NCBI GenBank assembly: GCA_009918225.1 | Contig: RGEP01000003.1 | Coordinates: forward strand, 1 to 33,467 | Reading direction: 5' to 3' | Origin: Betaproteobacteria bacterium | GTDB lineage: Bacteria > Pseudomonadota > Gammaproteobacteria > Burkholderiales > Burkholderiaceae_C | DNA: 33,467 nt | Notes under the pieces: generated by a model | Database searches by the model: none | Told to the model about the DNA's origin: nothing | Seen by the model: the letters and a program-made list of their open reading frames with translations, nothing else | Shown: positions 22,539 through 30,586 of the stretch, in pieces | Position numbering within the stretch: the stretch's first letter is position 1 | Layout of the letters: the number at the start of each line of letters is the position of its first letter | Translations under genes and position numbers: made by a program

Positions 22539-24095
22539 TCAGCCGCTGCGGCTGAAGGCTGAGCGGCGGATGCCCAGGGCGGCCAACGCCGCCAGATACA
22601 CCCCCCCGGCCGCCAACAGCACCAGGGCCAGCCAGGCGATACGAAGCGCAGGCTGGGCCTGCAAGGCCAGCCAGTCCAGGGACCCCGCGCCCAGCACCAA
22701 CACCGAGCCCAAGAGCGCACAGGCCACGCCCACCTTCAAGAGATACACGCCCCAACCGGGTGACGGCCTCCAAGCGCCGCACTGGTGCAGCCCCCACAAG
22801 AGCCAGCCCGCGTTGACCATTGCGGCCAAGCCAATGGACAGCGCCAATCCGGCCACACCGAAGAAAGGCACCAAGGCGGCGTTGAGCAGCTGTGTGAGCA
22901 GCAGCACCACCACGGCAATGCGCACGGGCGTGCGGATATCCTGCCGCGCGTAAAAGCCCGGCGCCAGGATCTTGACGGCGATCAGGCCCACCAGGCCGAT
23001 TCCATATCCCATCAGGGCGCCTTGGGTGCGCGACACATCGGTATCGGTGAAGGCGCCATAGTGGAACAGCACGGCCACCAAAGGCTGTGCGAACAGCAAG
23101 AGGGCCAAGGCACTGGGCAGGGCCAGCAAGACCACCAGCCTCAGGCCCCAATCCAGCAGGTCGGTGTAACGCTGCGCCTGCCCCTGTGCCTGAGCAGCCG
23201 ACAGCTGCGGCAGCAGCACCACGCTCAGCGCCACACCCAACAGCGCCGTCGGAAACTCCATCAAGCGGTCGGCATAGGTGAGCCAGCTGATGGCCCCCGG
23301 CCCCTGGTAGGAGGCAATCAAGGTGTTGATCAGCAGGGACAGCTGCGCCACCGACACGCCCAAAACGGCCGGCGCCATCTGTTGAAGCACCCGGCGCACA
23401 CCCGGATGCGCCCAGGCCCGCTTCAGCCCCGCCGGACCCAGGGCCAAGCGCGGCACCATGCCCACACGGCGCAGGGCCGGGAACTGCAAGGCCAACTGAA
23501 GCAAGCCGCCCACCATGACGCCCAGGCACAAGGCATAGATCGGGTGCAGCCCCAGGGCTCCCATGTGCGGGCCAGCCACCACCGCGGCCGCGATGACACA
23601 CAGGTTGAGCAGCACCGGTGTGGCCGCCGGGGTGGCGAAATGGCGGTAGGTGTTGAGCACGCCCGCGGCCAGTGCCACCAGGGCCATGAAGCCGATATAG
23701 GGAAACATCAGGCGGGTCATGAGCACGGCTTCGTCGAGCTCGGCCAAGCCTGAAGCCATGAGCCACACCAGGGCCGGCGCGCCCGCCACGCCCAACACCA
23801 CCGTCAGCAAGAGCGCAGCCGCAAGGACCGAGGCCACGGAATCCACCAAGCTGCGGGTGGCTGCGTCACCCTCGCGCGCCTTCACCTCGCCCAGCAGGGG
23901 CACAAAGGCCTGGGAGAAGGCCCCTTCTGCGAACAGCCGGCGCAGCAGGTTGGGGATGCGAAACGCCACGTTGAAGGCGTCTGTCCAGGCGCTGGCGCCG
24001 AACTGGGTGGCCACCACCCATTCCCGGGCCAGACCGGTCACGCGCGAGGCCAAAGTCAACAGCGAGACGGTGGAGGCGGCCTTGAGCAAGTTCAT
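22539..24095 (-). CDS. murJ: Lipid II flippase MurJ
   Basis: Flips the peptidoglycan precursor lipid II across the inner membrane; 518 residues with many hydrophobic helices, as expected of the MOP superfamily. The N-terminal TLASRVTGLAREWVVATQFG and AFRIPNLLRRLFAEGAFSQAFVPLL are diagnostic and carry the conserved arginines of the cavity. The start is the ATG at 24095. A TATAAT sits only 11 bases upstream, so the message may have almost no leader. It diverges from rpsT and heads the run murJ, SirB1-family, permease, hda, HAD, pcnB, folK. Confidence 0.96.
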   Translation of the reverse strand: MNLLKAASTVSLLTLASRVTGLAREWVVATQFGASAWTDAFNVAFRIPNLLRRLFAEGAFSQAFVPLLGEVKAREGDAATRSLVDSVASVLAAALLLTVVLGVAGAPALVWLMASGLAELDEAVLMTRLMFPYIGFMALVALAAGVLNTYRHFATPAATPVLLNLCVIAAAVVAGPHMGALGLHPIYALCLGVMVGGLLQLALQFPALRRVGMVPRLALGPAGLKRAWAHPGVRRVLQQMAPAVLGVSVAQLSLLINTLIASYQGPGAISWLTYADRLMEFPTALLGVALSVVLLPQLSAAQAQGQAQRYTDLLDWGLRLVVLLALPSALALLLFAQPLVAVLFHYGAFTDTDVSRTQGALMGYGIGLVGLIAVKILAPGFYARQDIRTPVRIAVVVLLLTQLLNAALVPFFGVAGLALSIGLAAMVNAGWLLWGLHQCGAWRPSPGWGVYLLKVGVACALLGSVLVLGAGSLDWLALQAQPALRIAWLALVLLAAGGVYLAALAALGIRRSAFSRSG

Positions 24096-24106
24096 CAGCG
24101 GAGCCG

Positions 24107-24112
24107 ATTATA
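24107..24112 (-). promoter_or_regulatory. Putative -10 of murJ, very short leader
   Basis: A perfect TATAAT on the minus strand, 11 bases before the murJ ATG; +1 would fall about five bases before the start codon. Confidence 0.55.
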
Positions 24113-24142
24113 GAAACCCCACGCACAGGCCCGCGTTTTTGT

Positions 24143-24148
24143 TATACT
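24143..24148 (+). promoter_or_regulatory. Putative -10 of rpsT
   Basis: TATACT, 32 bases before the rpsT ATG. The T-rich stretch just upstream may help melting. No good -35 is seen at standard spacing. Confidence 0.5.
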
Positions 24149-24180
24149 CCTGGGTTTTACGAATCTCCAACCCACCACAC

Positions 24181-24477
24181 ATGGCCACCTCCTCCAAAGC
24201 CAAGAAGACTGTTCGTATCGCCTCGGGCCGCAAGCGCGCGCGCCAGGACGTCAAGCTCAATGCGGCCAATTCCGCCCTGCGCTCGAAGTTCCGCACCGTG
24301 ATCAAGAACGTTCAGAAGGCCGTGGTGGCCGGTGACAAATCCAAGGCGGCTGACCTGTTCAAGCTGGCCCAGAGCGTCATCGATTCCGTGGCTGACAAGG
24401 GCATGTTCCACAAGAACAAGGCTGCTCGCCACAAGAGCCGACTGTCCGCCAAGGTCAAGGCGATGGCCGCTGCCTGA
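24181..24477 (+). CDS. rpsT: 30S ribosomal protein S20
   Basis: Primary 16S-binding ribosomal protein; 98 residues, rich in Lys and Ala. MATSSKAKKTVRIASGRKRARQ and NSALRSKFRTVIKNVQKAV, then GMFHKNKAARHKSRLSAKVKA are diagnostic. The start is the ATG at 24181; the frame is open far upstream through murJ on the opposite strand, which is not coding. It is monocistronic, with its own promoter and a strong terminator. Confidence 0.97.
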   Translation: MATSSKAKKTVRIASGRKRARQDVKLNAANSALRSKFRTVIKNVQKAVVAGDKSKAADLFKLAQSVIDSVADKGMFHKNKAARHKSRLSAKVKAMAAA

Positions 24478-24500
24478 TCCAAGCCTCCGCGCTTGTCTTT

Positions 24501-24530
24501 AAAGGCCCGCTCTGCGGGCCTTTGTCGTTT
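24501..24530 (+). terminator. Intrinsic terminator of rpsT
   Basis: AAAGGCCCGC (24501-24510), loop TCT, and GCGGGCCTTT (24514-24523) form a perfect 10-bp stem, followed by GTCGTTT. It lies 23 bp after the rpsT stop. The A-rich left arm could let it act on transcripts from the opposite strand too, so it may also end the DUF3579 message. Confidence 0.88.
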
Positions 24531-24607
24531 CTGGAGCCCTGTTCGTGTCTTCGTCTCGCTCTCTGAACACCCTGGCCTTCCTGGGCATGCCGCTTGGCAG
24601 CCAGGCC

Positions 24608-24892
24608 TCAGGCTTGCCGCACCTGCAAGCCGTTGTCGCGAGCGAAGTTCATCACAAAGTCCCAAGCCATGGGCTCGATTTCGCGCAGGCCTTCGTCAAC
24701 CAATACCGCCTTGGCGCCGTCCACGGTCCGCGGCTGGCAGTAGGGGGAGTAACCGATATGGGCGGCCGCACCGCCAACCGAGCCTCCCGGACGAAACGAC
24801 GACATCGCGCCAGCCAAGCGCTCGGACCAGTCGCTGGGTCGGAACGGCCGACCGTCTGCGGTGAGTCCAATGATGTAGTACTGGCGAGCCAT
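24608..24892 (-). CDS. DUF3579 domain protein
   Basis: 94 residues, function unknown. YYIIGLTADGRPFRPSDWSERLAGAMSSF, GYSPYCQP, and VLVDEGLREIEPMAWDFVMNFARDNGLQV match the DUF3579 family, which is largely betaproteobacterial and commonly sits near arginine genes. The start is the ATG at 24892; the frame extends to 24979 but those 29 residues cover the intergenic region. It diverges from argD and converges on rpsT. Confidence 0.83.
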   Translation of the reverse strand: MARQYYIIGLTADGRPFRPSDWSERLAGAMSSFRPGGSVGGAAAHIGYSPYCQPRTVDGAKAVLVDEGLREIEPMAWDFVMNFARDNGLQVRQA

Positions 24893-24911
24893 CCCGACAT
24901 TGTGCCTCGGC

Positions 24912-24928
24912 GTGCTGCAGCGCAGCAC
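24912..24928. promoter_or_regulatory. Perfect inverted repeat between DUF3579 gene and argD
   Basis: GTGCTGC-AGC-GCAGCAC is a 7-bp dyad with a 3-base centre in the 106-bp divergent region. It does not resemble the AT-rich ArgR box. It could be an operator for an unknown regulator. Confidence 0.4.
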
Positions 24929-24967
24929 TTTGGACGGCCCGCCCACTGCCCAACACCCCGCCAACAC

Positions 24968-24993
24968 TAGAATCTGCAACGCTTTTCAGGGAG
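24968..24993 (+). promoter_or_regulatory. Putative argD -10 and ribosome site
   Basis: TAGAAT (24968-24973) is a good -10, and AGGGAG (24988-24993) is a strong ribosome site five bases before the ATG at 24999. The -35 is not clear. Confidence 0.6.
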
Positions 24994-24998
24994 TTTTT

Positions 24999-26191
24999 AT
25001 GTCGACCACTGCGCCCATCGACCAGCCCCATGTGATGAAGACCTACGGCCGCTTGCCGATTGCGTTGACGCATGGACGCGGTTGCCGAGCCTGGGACACC
25101 CAGGGGCGCGAGTACCTCGACGCTCTAGGAGGCATCGCCGTCAACACCTGGCCGCGCTGCAGGACCAAGTGGCCAAGCTGATCCACACCTCCAACTATGT
25201 GCACATCCCGCTGCAGGAGGAACTGGCCGCTCGCCTTTGCGAGCTCTCGGGTATGGCCAACGCCTTTTTCTGCAACTCGGGTCTGGAAGCCAACGAGGCG
25301 GCCATCAAGATCGCGCGCAAGTTCGGCCACGACCGGGGCAACACCGAACCCGAAATCCTGGTGTTCGAACGCGCTTTTCATGGCCGTTCGTTGGCCACAC
25401 TGTCGGCCACGGCCAATCCCAAGATCCACGCGGGCTTTGGTCCCTTGGTGGGGGGCTTCGTGCGGGCACCGCTGAACAACCTGGCCGCCGTTGAAAAGGC
25501 CTTGGCTGACCATCCCCGCATCACCGCGGTCTTTTTGGAAACCATTCAGGGCGAGGGCGGCGTCAACCCATCACGCATCGAGTTCCTGCAGGGCCTGCGC
25601 GAACTGTGCGACCGGCACGACAAGCTCCTGATGCTGGACGAGGTGCAATGCGGCATCGGCCGCACCGGCAAGTGGTTTGCCCACCAATGGGCCGGCATCG
25701 TGCCGGACGTGATGCCGCTGGCCAAAGGCCTGGGCTCGGGTGTGCCCATCGGTGCGGTGGTCTGCGGCCCCAAGGCTGCCGGCGTTCTGCAAGCCGGCAA
25801 CCATGGCACCACCTTCGGCGGCAACCCCCTGGCCATGCGGGCCGGCGTCGAAACCCTGCGCATCATGGAAGAAGACGGACTGCTGGCGCACGCCGAATCG
25901 GTCGGGGCGCAACTGATGGCCGACTTGCAACGCGAACTGGGCTCGCACCCCGGCGTGAAGGACATCCGCGGCCAGGGCCTGATGCTGGGCGTGGAGTTGG
26001 ACCGCCCCTGCGGAGCCTTGTTGGGCATCGCTTGTGAAGCCGGCCTGCTCATCAGCATTACGGCCGACACCGTGATTCGCTTGGTGCCGCCCCTGGTGAT
26101 GACGCACGATGAGGCCCGCGAGGTGGTGGCCCGCCTGGCACCCTTGGTGCTGCAGTTTCTCAAGGACAGCGATGTGAAGGCCGCAGCATGA
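24999..26191 (+). pseudogene. argD: Acetylornithine aminotransferase with frameshift deletion
   Basis: PLP enzyme of arginine synthesis, interrupted here. The N-terminus from ATG 24999 reads normally (MKTYGRLPIALTHGRGCRAW, then EYLDALGGIAVNT). At about 25149 the reading then shifts: the next family residues found, LAALQDQVAKLIHTSNYVHIP, are in another frame and run intact to 26191, including FFCNSGLEANEAAIK, LMLDEVQCGIGRTG and the PLP lysine in LAKGLGSGVPIG. The conserved LGHxHP segment is missing. The frame change needs a loss of 1 mod 3 bases, and the missing residues suit 25 bases. As read, translation stops at 25181 after 60 residues. The downstream frame has only a TTG (25082) as early start. 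This is a pseudogene or a sequence error; the intact motifs elsewhere suggest a recent event. Confidence 0.88.
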
Positions 26192-27120
26192 AGCCCGGCC
26201 TGCCCCTGATCCGCCACTATCTGCAGTTCAAGGACTTCCGGGCCGAGGAGTACGCCTACCTGTTCGAGCGTGCAGCCATCATCAAGAAGCGCTTCAAGAA
26301 CTACGAGAAGTACACGCCCCTGGTCGACCGCACCCTGGCGATGATCTTTGAGAAGGCCAGCACCCGCACCCGCGTAAGCTTTGAAGCGGGCATGTACCAA
26401 ATGGGCGGCTCGGTGGTGCACCTGACCACTGGCGACAGCCAACTCGGACGCGCCGAGCCCGTTGAAGACAGCGCCCGGGTGATCAGCCGCATGGTGGACA
26501 TCGTGATGATCCGCACCTACGAGCAAAGCAAGCTTGAAAGCTTTGCTGCGCATTCGCGCGTGCCGGTGATCAACGGCCTGACCAATGAGTACCACCCCTG
26601 TCAGATCCTGGCCGACGTCTACACCTACATCGAGCACCGCGGCTCGATCGCCGGCAAGGTGGTGGCCTGGGTGGGCGACGGCAACAACATGGCCCACACC
26701 TGGCTGCAGGCCGCCGAGATCCTCGGCTTTACCGTGCACATCAGCACGCCGCGCGGCTATGAGGTGAACCTGGATGTGGCGGGCCTGCGCAGCGCCGACA
26801 GCTTCAAAGTATTCAAAGACCCCCTGGAAGCCTGCCGTGGAGCCGACCTGGTGACCACCGATGTGTGGACCAGCATGGGCTACGAATCGGAAAACGAGGC
26901 CCGGCGATCGGCCTTCGCCGACTGGTGTGTTGACGCTGAAATGATGGCCGTGGCCAAGCCCGACGCCCTGTTCATGCACTGCTTGCCGGCGCACCGGGGT
27001 GAGGAGGTGGCCGCCGAGGTGATCGACGGCCCCCAGAGCGTGGTGTGGGACGAGGCCGAAAACCGCATGCATGTGCAAAAGGCCTTGATGGAATACCTGC
27101 TGCTCGGGCGCATCGGATAA
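26188..27120 (+). CDS. argF: Ornithine carbamoyltransferase
   Basis: Makes citrulline from ornithine and carbamoyl phosphate; 310 residues. The carbamoyl-phosphate loop is STRTR (58-62), with HPCQ in NEYHPCQILAD, the ornithine site around DVWTSMGYE, and HCLPAHRGEEV with the catalytic cysteine. The start is the ATG at 26188, overlapping the argD stop (ATGA), so its translation is normally coupled to argD. The argD frameshift may therefore lower argF expression. No argG follows. Confidence 0.97.
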   Translation: MKPGLPLIRHYLQFKDFRAEEYAYLFERAAIIKKRFKNYEKYTPLVDRTLAMIFEKASTRTRVSFEAGMYQMGGSVVHLTTGDSQLGRAEPVEDSARVISRMVDIVMIRTYEQSKLESFAAHSRVPVINGLTNEYHPCQILADVYTYIEHRGSIAGKVVAWVGDGNNMAHTWLQAAEILGFTVHISTPRGYEVNLDVAGLRSADSFKVFKDPLEACRGADLVTTDVWTSMGYESENEARRSAFADWCVDAEMMAVAKPDALFMHCLPAHRGEEVAAEVIDGPQSVVWDEAENRMHVQKALMEYLLLGRIG

Positions 27121-27144
27121 GCGCGGGCCGCCGCATTGGGCTCC

Positions 27145-27150
27145 TAGAAT
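27145..27150 (+). promoter_or_regulatory. Putative -10 of the aminopeptidase P gene, leaderless layout
   Basis: TAGAAT lies exactly six bases before the ATG at 27157, with no Shine-Dalgarno and no clear -35. Confidence 0.45.
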
Positions 27151-27156
27151 CAGCCC

Positions 27157-28965
27157 ATGGACACCCGAACCAACCCCATTCGCAGCCGCCTGCAGGCCCT
27201 GCGCGCGGCCATGGCGCAAGCCGGTGTAGACGCGCTGCTGGTGCCTTCGGCAGACCCTCACCTGTCGGAATACCTGCCCGAACGCTGGCAAGGCCGACAG
27301 TACTTCAGCGGCTTCACCGGATCCATGGGCACTTTGGTGGTCATGCAGGACCAGGCCGCCGTGTTTGCCGACAGCCGCTACTGGGTGCAGGCTGAGGCCG
27401 AGCTGATCGGCACTGGCGTTGACCTGGTCAAGATTCCCACTGGAACGGCCGCCCACCACGTGCAATGGCTGGCCGAGAAGGTCCGGCGCGGTGGGGCCGT
27501 GGCGGTTGACGCCCAGGTGCTGGGCCTGGCAGCGGCCCAACAGTTGCAAACCGCTCTGGACGCCGCAGGCGTCGCCCTTCGCACCGACCTTGACGTGTTG
27601 CAAGCGGCCTGGCCAGAGCGCCCGGCCCTGCCCGCGGAGCCCGTCTATGAGCACCGTGCGCCCCATGCCCCGCTGCCGCGCAGCGCCAAGCTGGATCAAC
27701 TGCGCCAGGCCATGGCGCGCCATGGAGCCACGCATCACTTTGTGAGCACCGTGGACGACATCGCCTGGATCACCAACCTGCGCGGCTCGGATGTCCACTA
27801 CAACCCCGTTTTCCTGGCCCATGTGCTGGTGAGCCCCAGCGGCGTGACGCTCTTTGTGGGAGACGGCAAGGTGCCCACATCCCTGGCCGATCAGTTGCGA
27901 TCAGAAGGCATCGGCCTGGCCCCCTATGACCAAGCCCGTGTCGCCCTTTCCAGCTTGCCCGCCGAGGCCACCTTGTTGCTGGACCCGCGGCGCGTCACCC
28001 TGGGCCTGCGCCAGGCCGTGCCGGCTTCGGTGAAGGTGGTCGAGGGCATCAACCCCAGCACCTTGCTCAAGAGCCGCAAGACACCGCAGGAAGCTGAATT
28101 CATCCGTGAGGCGATGGCGCGCGACGGTGCGGCCATGTGCGCCTTCTATGCCTGGTTTGAACAGGCCTTGGGCCGCGAGCGCATCACCGAGCTCACCGTC
28201 GACGAACGCTTGAGCGCTGAGCGGGCCAAGCAACCCGGCTTCGTGGGCTTGTCCTTCCCGGTGATTGCCGGTTTCGCGGCCAATGGCGCCATGCCCCACT
28301 ACCGCGCCACGCCCAACGCACATGCGGTGATCGAAGGCAACAGCCTGCTCTTGATCGACTCGGGCGGACAGTACCTGGGCGGCACCACCGACATCACGCG
28401 GGTATGGCCAGTGGGCCAGGTGAGTGCCGCCATGAAGCGCGACTACACCCTGGTGCTCAAGGGCACGATGGCCTTGTCAAGGGCCCGCTTTCCGAGAGGA
28501 ACGCTCAGCCCCATGCTGGACGCCTTGGCGCGGGCCCCCCTTTGGGAGCAAGGCATCGAGTTTGGCCACGGGACCGGGCACGGCGTGGGGTATTTCCTGA
28601 ATGTGCACGAAGGACCGCAAAGCATCAGCAAGGCCATACCGGAGCCGCACATGGCGATGGAGCCGGGGATGATCACCTCCATCGAACCGGGCGTTTACCG
28701 GCCGGGGCAATGGGGGGTGCGCATTGAAAACCTGGTGCTCAATGTGGCAGCAGCCACACCGGAAAACGGCGGCTTTGGCGAGTTCCTCGAGTTTGAGACC
28801 CTGACCTTGTGCCCCATCGACACACGCTGCATCGATCGCACATTGATGCGCGACGACGAGTTGAAGTGGCTCAATGCGTATCACGCCGTGGTTCGCGAGC
28901 GCCTGTTGCCGCTGGTCCAAGGCGATGCCCGGGCCTGGCTCATCGAGCGGACACAAGCGCTTTGA
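27157..28965 (+). CDS. Aminopeptidase P family protein (Xaa-Pro, three-domain type)
   Basis: Metallopeptidase that removes an N-terminal residue preceding proline; 602 residues, the long three-domain form seen also in eukaryotic cytosolic XPNPEP1, not the 440-residue E. coli PepP. Two creatinase-like N-terminal domains (about 1-310) precede the pita-bread domain. Dimetal ligands: two aspartates in LLIDSGGQYLGGTTDITR (near 400-412), the histidine in HGTGHGVGYF (near 475), and glutamates in TSIEPGVY (near 509) and RIENL (near 523). No signal peptide is seen, so it is cytoplasmic. It follows argF by 36 bp, and a -10-like TAGAAT is placed for a leaderless message. Its stop overlaps the TTG of the next frame. 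Confidence 0.92.
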   Translation: MDTRTNPIRSRLQALRAAMAQAGVDALLVPSADPHLSEYLPERWQGRQYFSGFTGSMGTLVVMQDQAAVFADSRYWVQAEAELIGTGVDLVKIPTGTAAHHVQWLAEKVRRGGAVAVDAQVLGLAAAQQLQTALDAAGVALRTDLDVLQAAWPERPALPAEPVYEHRAPHAPLPRSAKLDQLRQAMARHGATHHFVSTVDDIAWITNLRGSDVHYNPVFLAHVLVSPSGVTLFVGDGKVPTSLADQLRSEGIGLAPYDQARVALSSLPAEATLLLDPRRVTLGLRQAVPASVKVVEGINPSTLLKSRKTPQEAEFIREAMARDGAAMCAFYAWFEQALGRERITELTVDERLSAERAKQPGFVGLSFPVIAGFAANGAMPHYRATPNAHAVIEGNSLLLIDSGGQYLGGTTDITRVWPVGQVSAAMKRDYTLVLKGTMALSRARFPRGTLSPMLDALARAPLWEQGIEFGHGTGHGVGYFLNVHEGPQSISKAIPEPHMAMEPGMITSIEPGVYRPGQWGVRIENLVLNVAAATPENGGFGEFLEFETLTLCPIDTRCIDRTLMRDDELKWLNAYHAVVRERLLPLVQGDARAWLIERTQAL

Positions 28966-29303
28966 GCGGCCCAGCCCTCTCGAGCGGTTCGGTCGCCGCG
29001 CTGGTGGCCGAGCTCACGAACTATGAGCAAGGCCGCTCCAGTGGCGGCGCGCTGTGCGCGAGCTTTCGGTCTGCAGCCCAGCAATGGCCCGGCCTGCCGC
29101 CGCGCTTCCTGACGGTTTTGGAGACCCTGCTGCAGCCCTTGGAGTCCAGCGCCCTGTTCAGCGAGGAAAGCTGTGCCTTCAGCCGCCAAGACCTGGCCGC
29201 ATCCCTGCGCCAGTGGCTGCAGGCGGCACAACTCAAGGCACCACAGCCTGGGGCCACGGCCTCCGGCGCAGCGCCGCTGGCCCGCGTGGAACAGACCGGA
29301 TGA
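28962..29303 (+). CDS. Small unknown protein coupled to cyanophycinase
   Basis: 113 residues, not recognised. The frame starts at a TTG (28962) that overlaps the aminopeptidase P stop (TTGA) and ends overlapping the cyanophycinase ATG (ATGA). The mid-part is predicted helical by eye (SVAALVAELTNYEQG, FLTVLETLLQPLE, DLAASLRQWLQAAQ), and the last 20 residues are Ala/Pro-rich. There is no signal peptide, membrane segment or catalytic motif that I can name. Overlaps at both ends support its being a real, co-translated gene. The start is uncertain because TTG is weak and no clear ribosome site precedes it. Confidence 0.6.
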   Translation: MSGPALSSGSVAALVAELTNYEQGRSSGGALCASFRSAAQQWPGLPPRFLTVLETLLQPLESSALFSEESCAFSRQDLAASLRQWLQAAQLKAPQPGATASGAAPLARVEQTG

Positions 29304-30586
29304 GCGAGTCCTACAACCGGCGCCAAACCATGGCGGCCTTGCTGGGGCTGGCCTCATCTGCGGCAGTGGCCTCAGACCCTGCGACACGCCCACGCAGCCC
29401 GAAGCCCAGTGCATCGCTGGGGCCCTTGGTACCCCTGGGCGGTAGCGTGCGCTTTGACAACCCCGTGGTGTGGAAGCGCCTCGTGGAACTGGCCGGCGGC
29501 CCCGGTTCGCGGTTTGCCGTGATGAGCATGGCCGCCGGGCGGCCCGAACGTGCAGCGAGCCTGGCCCAACAGGCCCTGCAACGCGCCGGTGCCAAGGCCG
29601 AGTGGGTGGCGGTGGCCCCCGCCTTGAAAGACCAAGACCTGGCTGCTGCGGTGCGCGACCCCAAGTGGGTCCAGATGGTGCTGGGCTCGCAAGCCGTGTT
29701 CTTCACTGGCGGCGCCCAAGCGCGAATCGTGGACACCTTAAGGCCAGGCGGCCAAGACAGCCCGCTCTTGCAAGCGGTGCACGCCCTGCAGGCCCGGGGC
29801 GGCTTGGTGGCTGGAACTTCGGCCGGGGCGGCGATCATGAGCCGCACCATGTTCCGCGACGCGCCGTTTGTAACCTCGGTGCTCAAGGGGATCCTGCGGC
29901 GGGGCGTGGAATACGCGCCAGGCTTGGCCTTTGGCCCCGATGGCCTGTTCATCGATCAGCATTTTCTCAAGCGCGGCCGTGTGGGCCGCATGATTCCCTT
30001 GATGCTGAGCACCGGCGACCGGCTGGGCCTGGGCGTGGACGAAGATTCAGCGGCCCTGATCCATGACAACGAGGTCGAGGTGCTGGCAGGCCGCGGCGCG
30101 CTCTTGGTGGAGCTGCACGCAGCCGTTCAGGGCATGGAAAACGGTGCCCTGAGTTTGCAGGGTGCACGCCTTTCCCTGCTGGAGCCGGGCGACCGCTTCA
30201 ACCTGGAAACGGGCCGGCTGCAGCCCTCTGAGGCCAAATTGGCTGCACCGGTGACGTTTCGTGCGCCCAACTTTGACCCCACCTTTGAGTTCGACCGCTA
30301 CTTCATGGACATCCTGGGCGACTACGCCATCGTGGATGCGATGATCCAGCTGGTGGATGGCCCGAAGCAGCAGGTGCGAGGCTTGGCCTACACCCCTTTG
30401 CCACGTCCGGGTGATGCGCGGCGCGACCTGGGCTTCGAGTTCATCCTCACCCGCGACGAGCACACGCGGGCATGGGCACCCCTGGGCACAGGGGGTGACC
30501 CCTACACGATCGAACGGGTGCGGCTGGACATTCGGCCGGTTCGGGTACCACAGCCCCTGTTGCGTGACTGGTCGGAGCCCGCTTGA
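29300..30586 (+). CDS. Exported cyanophycinase
   Basis: Serine peptidase of family S51 that cuts the Asp-Arg polymer cyanophycin to beta-Asp-Arg dipeptides; 428 residues. The nucleophile elbow is GTSAGAAIM (S174), preceded by FFTGGAQARI (134-143), and followed by the family signature FIDQHFLKRGR (H221). The N-terminus has YNRRQTMAALLGLASSAAVAS, a twin-arginine-type signal followed by a hydrophobic stretch and an AxA-like end, so export is likely, as in extracellular CphE enzymes. The Tat match is imperfect, and Sec export is possible. It overlaps the genes on both sides by a few bases. No cyanophycin synthetase is in the window. Confidence 0.87.
   Translation: MSESYNRRQTMAALLGLASSAAVASDPATRPRSPKPSASLGPLVPLGGSVRFDNPVVWKRLVELAGGPGSRFAVMSMAAGRPERAASLAQQALQRAGAKAEWVAVAPALKDQDLAAAVRDPKWVQMVLGSQAVFFTGGAQARIVDTLRPGGQDSPLLQAVHALQARGGLVAGTSAGAAIMSRTMFRDAPFVTSVLKGILRRGVEYAPGLAFGPDGLFIDQHFLKRGRVGRMIPLMLSTGDRLGLGVDEDSAALIHDNEVEVLAGRGALLVELHAAVQGMENGALSLQGARLSLLEPGDRFNLETGRLQPSEAKLAAPVTFRAPNFDPTFEFDRYFMDILGDYAIVDAMIQLVDGPKQQVRGLAYTPLPRPGDARRDLGFEFILTRDEHTRAWAPLGTGGDPYTIERVRLDIRPVRVPQPLLRDWSEPA

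Noticed and set aside
23719..24180. Long upstream extension of the rpsT frame
   Set aside because: Overlaps murJ on the other strand; S20 begins at the ATG at 24181.
25546..27822. Minus-strand open frame of 758 codons
   Set aside because: Antisense to argD, argF and aminopeptidase P, all with clear family motifs; the frame is open because of GC-rich codon bias, and its His/Gln/Gly-rich sequence resembles no family.
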